From contig JANWYG010000014.1 of the NCBI GenBank assembly GCA_025057015.1, positions 1 through 64,000 on the forward strand: a stretch of DNA of 64,000 bases. Reading direction: 5' to 3'. Position numbers and translations under genes: made by a program. The notes below the pieces were generated by a model, which saw only the letters and a program-made list of their open reading frames with translations, ran no database searches and was not told the DNA's origin. This stretch comes from Blastocatellia bacterium (GTDB lineage Bacteria > Acidobacteriota > Blastocatellia > Chloracidobacteriales > JADJPF01). Below are positions 46,494-53,636 of this stretch, piece after piece. Within the stretch, counting starts at the first letter, position 1. Each line of letters opens with the position of its first letter.

Positions 46494-48926
46494 ATGTTCG
46501 CCGAAGTTGCTATTCCGGTCTATGTCAATCAGACGTTTACCTATCTTGTGCCGCTAGAACTACAGCAAAAAGTCCAATCAGGCCATAGGTGCTTAGTTTC
46601 GTTTAGTAACAGGCTTCTAGTTGGCTACATAGTAAATATTAGCCCATCTCTACCAGAGGGTTTGGACGAAAAAGACCTTAAGTGTCTAATATGCCTGATA
46701 GACGAACAGCCGCTGATTACGACCGAGATACTAGAGCTAACCCGTTGGATGGCAGATTATTACCATGCTCCATGGGGCGAAGTGTTAAAAGCAGCGCTAC
46801 CTGTAGGCATAAACACTCCTGTAGAAGTAATGCTATCGGCGACAGAGGCTGGGCAAGAGCTGCTCAGGTCAGAAAAAGCAAAGAGCTCGAAGAAATGGCA
46901 GTTACTTAGCAAACTCAACGAATCTGGCCAAATTAGTTTAAGGCAGCTACAGAAAGAGCTTTCCATTTCACACATAATGTCGACGGCGAGAGTACTCGAA
47001 CGTGAGGGATTAGTGACGATTCAGCAGCAGCTCGGTCAGCCAGTAGTAAACCCGAAGAGACAACTGATGGTCAGGCCTACTGAAGGATTATCAGCTCAAA
47101 AACTGACCGAACAGCAGCGTCGAGTGGTAGAAGCTTTGAAATCACCGCTACCGCACAGCACCTTACTAAAGCAAGCCGGAGTTTCTGCTTCTGTCATACG
47201 CACCATGCAGAAAAAGGGCTATCTAGAAGTCTATGAATGCGACACATACCGCGATCCACTAGCACACTTACCCTCCTCTCCTATTTTGGATTTAAGTCTA
47301 TGCCCGCTTACAGCAGAACAATCCAGCGTCTTATCAGCTATTTGCAGTCATCTCGAAAAAGGTGAGTATGCAACGTTCCTACTGTACGGAGTGACAGGCG
47401 CAGGTAAGACTGAGGTCTACTTACGAGCGATGCGGCGAGCAGTTGAACTTGGTCGCACGGCAATGATGCTGGTACCTGAAATCGCTCTCGCTCCTATGTT
47501 TTCACGAAGACTTAGGGAACACTTCGGACAAACTGTGGCCATACTGCATTCGTCACTTTCCGAAGGCGAGCGATTGGACGAATGGCAACGATTAAGAAAT
47601 GGTCAGGCAAAGGTCGTAATAGGTGCCCGTTCGGCTATCTTTGCTCCCATTAAAGACCTAGGTCTGATAGTCGTCGACGAAGAGCACGATCCTAGTTACA
47701 AACAACAAGAAACCCCTCGCTACAATGCCCGTGACAGTGCAGTAATCCGTGCTTTGAAATCAAAGGCTGTAGCCATACTAGGCAGTGCTACACCTTCGCT
47801 TGAGTCGTACTACAACGCTCAGTCTGGCAAGTATGGTTACCTGCACCTCCCTACAAGGATTGGCGGCCGGCCACTTGCTGAGGTCGAAATAATAGACATG
47901 CGAGCTGTTTTCAAACGCCACGGTAAGGTACAAGTCATCTCGCAAGAATTACAGACTGCCGTAGGAGAAACTTTAGCTCGCGGCGAGCAAGCAATCATAC
48001 TGCTTAACCGCCGCGGCTACTCTTCATTTCTGCTTTGCCGTAGTTGCGGACTTGCTATCAAATGCAGAGACTGTGAGGTAACGCTCACTTATCACCGCGA
48101 GACAGCCCCCCGTCTAGTCTGTCATTACTGTAACTTCCAGCGTCCTGTGCCTACCTCGTGCCCACAATGTAGTAGCAGATACCTCCACTACGTAGGAGAA
48201 GGAACTGAACAGTTAGAAGCAATATTCAAAGATCTTTTTCCCACAGCGAGGATAGCACGACTTGATCGTGATAGTGCTCGCAGGCGCGGCGCATACGAGC
48301 AGTTAATAAGCGCTTTTGCCGCTGGAGAGATAGATCTGATGATAGGCACGCAAATGGTTGCTAAAGGGCATGATTTCCACAACGTAACGCTTGTCGGCGT
48401 TGTCTCTGTAGATGCTGGGCTAGGCATACCAGACTTCAGGGCAGCAGAACGTACTTTCCAACTTCTGACCCAAGTAGCCGGTCGCGCCGGCCGAGGTAAC
48501 ATTCCTGGAAAGGTGTTGATACAGTCCTATCATCCGGAACACTATGCATTGAAGTATGCTGCTGAGCAAGATTACAAGAGTTTCTACGAGCACGAGATAA
48601 AGTTCCGCCGGGCTATGTATTATCCCCCTTTTAGCGTCTTAGTCAACCTCATAGTTCGGCATAAGCAACTAACCGAAGCTCAGACTATTGCTGCAGAGTT
48701 ATATAAACAGCTACGAACCGCAGCTCAGATAGAACCGACGACTAGGATACTCGGCCCGGCACCGGCTCCGATAGCTCGATTGAAAGGTAACTACAGGATA
48801 CAAATAATGATAAAGGCTCGCTCCCGAGTACGAGCAAAGGAAGTACTAGAACTAGCAATCGCAAATTCTACAACTAAGGCTCTCGAAGCCATCACTATAG
48901 ATGTAGACCCGGTTGACCTCATTTAG
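46494..48926 (+). CDS. priA: Primosomal replication-restart helicase PriA
   Basis: PriA restarts stalled replication forks by loading the replicative helicase. The 810 residues show the N-terminal 3'-DNA-binding domain (VYVNQTFTYLVP), a winged helix (about 130-180), Walker A GVTGAGKTEVY (near 300), DEEH in IVVDEEHDPSYKQ (near 398), and the zinc-binding Cys set (CRSCG, CRDCE, CHYCN, CPQCS at about 517-563). Helicase motifs GTQMVAKGHDF and QVAGRAGRG complete it. It stands between the divergent deoB and convergent hfq genes, six bases from the hfq stop. Confidence 0.97.
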   Translation: MFAEVAIPVYVNQTFTYLVPLELQQKVQSGHRCLVSFSNRLLVGYIVNISPSLPEGLDEKDLKCLICLIDEQPLITTEILELTRWMADYYHAPWGEVLKAALPVGINTPVEVMLSATEAGQELLRSEKAKSSKKWQLLSKLNESGQISLRQLQKELSISHIMSTARVLEREGLVTIQQQLGQPVVNPKRQLMVRPTEGLSAQKLTEQQRRVVEALKSPLPHSTLLKQAGVSASVIRTMQKKGYLEVYECDTYRDPLAHLPSSPILDLSLCPLTAEQSSVLSAICSHLEKGEYATFLLYGVTGAGKTEVYLRAMRRAVELGRTAMMLVPEIALAPMFSRRLREHFGQTVAILHSSLSEGERLDEWQRLRNGQAKVVIGARSAIFAPIKDLGLIVVDEEHDPSYKQQETPRYNARDSAVIRALKSKAVAILGSATPSLESYYNAQSGKYGYLHLPTRIGGRPLAEVEIIDMRAVFKRHGKVQVISQELQTAVGETLARGEQAIILLNRRGYSSFLLCRSCGLAIKCRDCEVTLTYHRETAPRLVCHYCNFQRPVPTSCPQCSSRYLHYVGEGTEQLEAIFKDLFPTARIARLDRDSARRRGAYEQLISAFAAGEIDLMIGTQMVAKGHDFHNVTLVGVVSVDAGLGIPDFRAAERTFQLLTQVAGRAGRGNIPGKVLIQSYHPEHYALKYAAEQDYKSFYEHEIKFRRAMYYPPFSVLVNLIVRHKQLTEAQTIAAELYKQLRTAAQIEPTTRILGPAPAPIARLKGNYRIQIMIKARSRVRAKEVLELAIANSTTKALEAITIDVDPVDLI

Positions 48927-48931
48927 CCGGT

Positions 48932-49354
48932 TTATTCTTGAGATGAACCGCTCTTTGAATGATGACTAGATTGGTGGGAATGTCTGCGCTTATGACTCAT
49001 CTTTTTAGGCGCGCTAGCAGGCTTAAGTTGCTTCGTAGCTGCTTTTTGCATTCCTTTCTTTGCTATCTGCCTTTTCTTCTTGCTTGATTTCTTAACCTCG
49101 AGCCTTTTAACTACCGTCTTGCCATTCTCGTTGACAAAAGTAAACTTCGTATGTTGACCGCGAGGCAACTGAATGACCGATATGGCTTGCTTGCTAATCA
49201 GCTGCTGTCTGCCCTGAAAGTCGACAGTCACGGAATATCTGTCATAGTCTTTGATTTTGCCTACGAGTTTCAACTTACCTAAGTACAAAGTGACAGAACA
49301 TTGAGCTACCTTTGCGTGCTCCAAAAATACGTCTTGAACGTTAACGTCGTTCAT
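48932..49354 (-). CDS. hfq: Divergent Hfq-like RNA chaperone with long basic tail
   Basis: Hfq is a hexameric Sm-fold protein that pairs small RNAs with mRNAs. Residues about 1-66 follow the Hfq plan: NVQDVFLEHA (Gln7), VTLYLGKLKLVGKIKDYDRY (Sm1), QQLISKQAISVIQ (Sm2). In Sm2 the usual YKHAIS is SKQAIS, so the His and Tyr of the proximal site are replaced. A tail of about 70 residues is rich in Lys, Ser and His (KKSSKKKRQIAKKG, HKRRHSHQSSHHS), far longer and more basic than usual. It is the last gene in the long minus-strand run, 21 bases after the permease gene. The family call rests on the motif pattern. Confidence 0.83.
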   Translation of the reverse strand: MNDVNVQDVFLEHAKVAQCSVTLYLGKLKLVGKIKDYDRYSVTVDFQGRQQLISKQAISVIQLPRGQHTKFTFVNENGKTVVKRLEVKKSSKKKRQIAKKGMQKAATKQLKPASAPKKMSHKRRHSHQSSHHSKSGSSQE

Positions 49355-49375
49355 ATCCTTCCTCGTCCAGCAATT

Positions 49376-50242
49376 TTAACGTCGCTCCTTGATGTAAGGT
49401 TGCCCAAGAGCCTTAGGCGGCGACACTCTTCCAACGAAGCCAGAAAGTACCACCATAGTCAACACATAAGGTATGATCTGTATAAACTGGTTAGGTATAG
49501 AGCTTACGCCCTGCATTCTAATAGAGACAGCTTCAGCAAAACCAAATAGAAGGCAGGCAGCTAGCGTCTTAAGCGGATGCCAATTACCCAGGATCACTGC
49601 TGCAAGAGCTATAAAACCACGGCCTGCCGTCATATTTCTCGTAAAGAGCGAGTTTTGCCCTATAGATAAATACGCTCCGCCGAGGCCAGCAAGTAATCCT
49701 GAAGCAAGCACGCCGTAGTATCGCATAGCAGTCACACTTACCCCTGCAGTATCGGCTGCCTCGGGTTTCTCTCCTGAAGCACGAAGTCGCAATCCGAACG
49801 GTGTCTTGAACAGAAGATACCAACTAAGCGGCACCGCTAAGAAGGCAGCATAGACGAGCGGCGTAGCCAGTGTTTCCTCTCTAGCTAATTGCGGCGTAGA
49901 GCCAGTTGAATCAAACAGTGCTCCTGAAAGTAACCCTGGCACTGCTACGAACATGATGTTAATAGCTGTGCCTATAACAACTTGATTAGCCTTCAGATTA
50001 ATACAGGCGACAGCATGTACCAAGGCAACTAGGATGCCTGCTAGAGCTGCCGCTAATACTCCTAGCCAAGGATTATGTAGCTTTGCCGTAACGGCGGCAG
50101 CCGTAAACGCTCCAGCTAACATCATCCCTTCCAATGCTATATTGACTACTCCGCTACGCTCCGAATATATCCCCCCAAGAGAAGCAAATACGAGCGGGAC
50201 AGCTGTCCTTATAGTAGAGCCTAGTATAGAAATGAGCTCCAT
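49376..50242 (-). CDS. ABC transporter permease, nucleoside/simple-sugar type (BmpC/NupQ-like)
   Basis: A 288-residue inner-membrane permease with about eight hydrophobic helices. IYSERSGVVNIALEGMMLAG and AADTAGVSVTAMRYYGVL are typical of the second permease of purine-nucleoside ABC transporters (YufQ/NupQ). It starts six bases after the stop of its partner permease. The ATPase (NupO-like) and lipoprotein binder (BmpA-like) that normally go with it are not in the window; the next gene is hfq. Uptake of nucleosides is the likely task. Confidence 0.9.
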   Translation of the reverse strand: MELISILGSTIRTAVPLVFASLGGIYSERSGVVNIALEGMMLAGAFTAAAVTAKLHNPWLGVLAAALAGILVALVHAVACINLKANQVVIGTAINIMFVAVPGLLSGALFDSTGSTPQLAREETLATPLVYAAFLAVPLSWYLLFKTPFGLRLRASGEKPEAADTAGVSVTAMRYYGVLASGLLAGLGGAYLSIGQNSLFTRNMTAGRGFIALAAVILGNWHPLKTLAACLLFGFAEAVSIRMQGVSSIPNQFIQIIPYVLTMVVLSGFVGRVSPPKALGQPYIKERR

Positions 50243-50248
50243 ATCCCT

Positions 50249-51313
50249 CTAGGCAGGCTTTGCCCACCTCCTTTTGAGTTGTCTGAACAATTCCTCACAT
50301 CCGACAAAAAGAATTATCGTAGCCTGAAGTATTACGGTCAGATCCTTAGACACGCGATCAGTAAAGATATCTATGAACAACCCAGCGCGCTGCAAAGCTC
50401 CAAACAATAAAGCAGCAAGCACTATCCCTAACGGATGGTTGCGGCCAAGCAATGCCACAGCTATACCAGTAAAGCCATATCCAGCGGAAAAACCTTCGTA
50501 GTAGCGGTATCTGTAACCTTGGACTTCGCCTATAGCAACCATTCCAGCTAAGGCTCCGCTTATACACATAGCCAGTACGATATTACGAGCCACATTGACG
50601 CCGCCATACTGAGCAGCAGCCGGATTTGCACCTACAGCGCGTAGGTCATAGCCCCACCTCGTATGCCAAAGAAAGAAGTAAGTGCCACCAGCAGCTGCTA
50701 AAGCAATTAATAAACTCAAGTTCAGCGGTAGCCGCTGAGGAAGATCTACACCAAGCGGGCTCAGCAGCTTTGCAATACGAGCTATATGTGCTTGCTCGTA
50801 TATATGCTTGGTCTGCAAGATAGGATCGCCCGGCTCACGATAGAAATACTGCGTGAGGTAGCTGGTAATGCCCGCTGCTATAAAGTTCATCATTATAGTG
50901 TTGATGACCTCATGCGAACCAAAACGTGCTTTGAGCAGGCCCGGAATACCTGCCCAGATAGCACCAGCAAGTACCGCACCGAGCATACACATAGGAACCA
51001 GTAACAGCCCAGGTAGGTTGAAGGTAAATCCTATCCAAGCACAGACAAACGCCGCTACCTGAAGCTGCCCTTCTGCACCTATGTTGAGTAGACCGCAGTG
51101 AAACGCTAGCGCTACAGCCAAGCCAGTAAAGATAAGCGGTGTAGCATAGAACAAAGTGTAAGACAGCCCATCTATCGTACCGAAGACACTGGAAAAGAAA
51201 AGACCGTAAACAAAGAGCGGATCGTCACCCACGGCTGCTATCACGATCGCACCAACTATGAATGCAGCAACTACGGCTAGTAAGGGAAAAAACACATTTT
51301 GTAGCTTTGACAT
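50249..51313 (-). CDS. ABC transporter permease, nucleoside/simple-sugar type (BmpB/NupP-like)
   Basis: A 354-residue permease with about ten membrane helices: TPLIFTGLAVALAFHCGLLN, IGAEGQLQVAAFVCAW, FGSHEVINTIMMNFIA and GYGFTGIAVALLGRNHP are family marks of YufP/NupP. It pairs with the smaller permease downstream to form the membrane channel of an ABC importer. It starts two bases after the glpX stop, so the genes are cotranscribed and perhaps coupled. The gene order glpX-permease-permease links sugar-phosphate metabolism with nucleoside uptake. Confidence 0.9.
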   Translation of the reverse strand: MSKLQNVFFPLLAVVAAFIVGAIVIAAVGDDPLFVYGLFFSSVFGTIDGLSYTLFYATPLIFTGLAVALAFHCGLLNIGAEGQLQVAAFVCAWIGFTFNLPGLLLVPMCMLGAVLAGAIWAGIPGLLKARFGSHEVINTIMMNFIAAGITSYLTQYFYREPGDPILQTKHIYEQAHIARIAKLLSPLGVDLPQRLPLNLSLLIALAAAGGTYFFLWHTRWGYDLRAVGANPAAAQYGGVNVARNIVLAMCISGALAGMVAIGEVQGYRYRYYEGFSAGYGFTGIAVALLGRNHPLGIVLAALLFGALQRAGLFIDIFTDRVSKDLTVILQATIILFVGCEELFRQLKRRWAKPA

Positions 51314-51315
51314 CG

Positions 51316-52353
51316 TTAGAACCTGACGACTACGTCCGGGCCGCCTTCAAGTTTGATAGTATCGACAAACCGTACATAACGCGACTCTGTAGTCATTATA
51401 AGAGACTGAGTTCTTATTCCAGAACCAAAGAAACGCACTCCTTTCAGTATAGTGCCATCAGTCACGCCGCAAGCAGCGAAGATGATTTTCCTACCAGGTG
51501 CAAGGTCTGTAGTCGTGTAAACTTGGTTTGGATCTTTTATTCCCATAGCTTTCATCCGCTCTATCACTTCGCTATCGTCGGCAACTTTTTCGAGGTCCTC
51601 TTTAGCAAGTTGGTCCTTAAGCACAAATCGGGCTTGTATTTCACCGTTAAGGCAACGCATAGCGGCAGCCGTAAGCACACCTTCAGGAGCACCTCCTATT
51701 CCCATTAGGGCATGCACACCTGATCCACCCACAGCAGCACTTATTCCTGCTGAAAGATCACCATCGGAAATCAGTTTGATACGTGCTCCGGTGTTACGTA
51801 TCTCCTCGATGAGCTTTTGATGTCGAGGTCTATCTAGCACAGTTATTACCAAATCCCCTATATCACGGCTGAGTCGCCGAGCAAGTATCTTCAGGTTGTC
51901 CTTTACCGGAGCATCTATATCTAGGTGGCCTTTGGCAGCAGGTCCTACTACCAGCTTGTTCATGTATATGTCAGGAGCATTTAGCAGGCCACCCCGCTCA
52001 GCGGCAGCAAGCACCGATATAGCATTCGGGCCACCGGTAGCACACAAATTCGTACCTTCTAGCGGATCTACGGCCAGGTCCATCTCGGGATACTGATGTT
52101 TGTTTTCCTCATCGTCTCCTAAACCTACTCGCTCACCTATATACAGCATAGGAGCTTTGTCACGCTCACCCTCACCTATCACTACTTTTCCTGCTATCGG
52201 CACATACTTGAGCGCCTCTCGCATAGCCTCTACAGCAACATGGTCAGAATACTTGCGCTTGCCCTGCCCCATAGTACGAGCAGAAGCTATAGCTGCTGAT
52301 TCGACGACATGCAGAAAGTCTAACGCCAACTGCTGACTCTTTATCTGCCGCAT
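51316..52353 (-). CDS. glpX: Class II fructose-1,6-bisphosphatase
   Basis: GlpX removes phosphate from fructose 1,6-bisphosphate, the committed gluconeogenic step. The 345 residues show [20 protein letters not shown], the metal/phosphate loop [26 protein letters not shown], and [20 protein letters not shown]. Length and motifs match the GlpX/SBPase-like class. It lies 87 bases after the flavoprotein-like gene and two bases before the NupP-like permease. With ppdK upstream, two irreversible steps of gluconeogenesis share this gene run. Confidence 0.95.
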   Translation of the reverse strand: MRQIKSQQLALDFLHVVESAAIASARTMGQGKRKYSDHVAVEAMREALKYVPIAGKVVIGEGERDKAPMLYIGERVGLGDDEENKHQYPEMDLAVDPLEGTNLCATGGPNAISVLAAAERGGLLNAPDIYMNKLVVGPAAKGHLDIDAPVKDNLKILARRLSRDIGDLVITVLDRPRHQKLIEEIRNTGARIKLISDGDLSAGISAAVGGSGVHALMGIGGAPEGVLTAAAMRCLNGEIQARFVLKDQLAKEDLEKVADDSEVIERMKAMGIKDPNQVYTTTDLAPGRKIIFAACGVTDGTILKGVRFFGSGIRTQSLIMTTESRYVRFVDTIKLEGGPDVVVRF

Positions 52354-52440
52354 ATGAACTCCTCGAAAAACTAGAAAATGTTTTGGCTTTTATCTGATAT
52401 ATCTCAAAAGAAAGCAAGCAGAAAAATCTAAAGGCAAAGG

Positions 52441-53079
52441 CTAAAAGCCAAGCGTACTGCACATATCACAGCGATCGCAAGGTTTACCTTTTTCGATTAT
52501 GCACTGGCGATCTTCTAGAAACTCTAAAAACTCCTCCACAGGAGCACGAGCTATCTGTAACCTAGACGGATGGATGTCATTACGAGGAGTCTGTAAGAGA
52601 GACAAACTCTCGAGTCGCTGTGCCTTTATTTCCCTATCAATCGAGCTATTTGCAGCAGGATTATCTGTAACAGGATTTATGATCTCAATACCAAAGGACT
52701 TAAGCCGGTCTCGCATCTCGGCGATTGCTTTGAAAAGCCCTACGTTGCCATTTCCTCCAGCAAGCATGCCACCGAGCATCGCACGCACAGGTTTGCCATC
52801 ATAAAGCAACTTGACGATAAAATCGACGATAGGGTGCTCGGTCTGAAGCTGCACAAGCCGCGAGACAAAATCCAATGAAGGGGCAACCAGTATTACCTCG
52901 CTATAACCTGATTTAGCTTCAAACTTGTCAGAACAGGCGAAATCAGCCCTAGGAAACATCGACTGAGCCTTCTGCTTAAGCGCCTCATTGGCCTCAGGAA
53001 ACACAAGCACTACTTGCTTTCTTGCCAAAAAGTTGCGCGCTATCTCAGAAGCTATCTGCCTGACTGCTAACTCGTCCAT
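52441..53079 (-). CDS. Flavoprotein-like microcompartment-associated protein with CxxCxxC tail
   Basis: The 212 residues begin with an amphipathic helix (MDELAVRQIASEIARNFLA) of the kind that acts as an encapsulation peptide. An alpha/beta part follows: KQVVLVFPE, SEVILVAPSLDFVSRLV, FIVKLLYDGKPVRAML and RLKSFGIEII, a pattern I match from memory to HFCD-type flavoproteins of microcompartment loci (the P-S/T-L loop and GKPV strand). The C-terminus holds CIIEKGKPCDRCDMC, which could bind a cluster or zinc. Start choice: ATG at 53079; a TTG at 53094 adds five residues. It is directly downstream of two EutN genes, supporting a microcompartment link. Confidence 0.6.
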   Translation of the reverse strand: MDELAVRQIASEIARNFLARKQVVLVFPEANEALKQKAQSMFPRADFACSDKFEAKSGYSEVILVAPSLDFVSRLVQLQTEHPIVDFIVKLLYDGKPVRAMLGGMLAGGNGNVGLFKAIAEMRDRLKSFGIEIINPVTDNPAANSSIDREIKAQRLESLSLLQTPRNDIHPSRLQIARAPVEEFLEFLEDRQCIIEKGKPCDRCDMCSTLGF

Positions 53080-53096
53080 CGTAAAAGCCCACAATT

Positions 53097-53369
53097 TCAG
53101 TCTAGGTCTATGGTATCTACCACAGCCACGATAGCGGCATCTATAGCTCTACCTTCGACAGAAGTAGCAGCTGTAGAAGCTGACCACCCCTCCTGCACTA
53201 CGACTACCAGATCACCTACACCAGCATCTAAGGCATCTAGTGCTAAAAACGAGCTACCTTGCTGTTCACCTTCCAAGCCCACAGGTTGAACCAGCATGAT
53301 TTTACTGCCCACAAGCCCTTTTTCCTTTTGCGTAGCTATAACGTTACCTATTACGCGAGCCAATATCAT
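53097..53369 (-). CDS. EutN/CcmL-family microcompartment vertex protein (second)
   Basis: The 90-residue protein forms pentamers that cap the vertices of bacterial microcompartments. Marks are the start MILARVIGNVIATQKEKGLV, GSKIMLVQPV, LDALDAGVGDLVVVVQEG and the end IVAVVDTIDLD. Its start overlaps the end of the first eutN gene by 26 bases. It shares the GxGDxV turn with its neighbour but is clearly different in sequence, so both may be needed. No BMC hexamer gene lies within the window. Confidence 0.94.
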   Translation of the reverse strand: MILARVIGNVIATQKEKGLVGSKIMLVQPVGLEGEQQGSSFLALDALDAGVGDLVVVVQEGWSASTAATSVEGRAIDAAIVAVVDTIDLD

Positions 53370-53634
53370 ACTCTACATTAACTCGGTCTACTATGCCAGT
53401 AATAGTGCAGTCCGTGGGCACTTCTCTAGGGCTGAAAGGAAAAGAAGACTCTTTCCCTCTACACCAGAAGACCAGTTCACCTACACCAGCACCTACGGCG
53501 TCTATCGATACCATAGGCTTACCAGAGGGCCTGTGCTGCCCGTCCAGAGGTTGAATTACGAGCAGCTTAGCCCCCTGTAACTCAGGATCTTTTATAGTAG
53601 CTACAAGCGTACCTATTACTTTGGCTAACCTCAT
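53344..53634 (-). CDS. EutN/CcmL-family microcompartment vertex protein (first)
   Basis: This 96-residue protein has the EutN/CcmL signature: MRLAKVIGTLVATIKDPELQ, GAKLLVIQPLDGQ, DAVGAGVGELVFWCRG and ITGIVDRVNVEYD. I start it at the ATG at 53634, two bases after the ppdK stop codon; upstream codons in this frame belong to the ppdK reading region. The 3' end overlaps the second eutN gene by 26 bases, so translation of the pair is likely coupled. It has an extended tail after IVDRVNV (EYDIGSRNR) that comes from the overlap. Confidence 0.93.
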   Translation of the reverse strand: MRLAKVIGTLVATIKDPELQGAKLLVIQPLDGQHRPSGKPMVSIDAVGAGVGELVFWCRGKESSFPFSPREVPTDCTITGIVDRVNVEYDIGSRNR

Positions 53635-53636
53635 AA

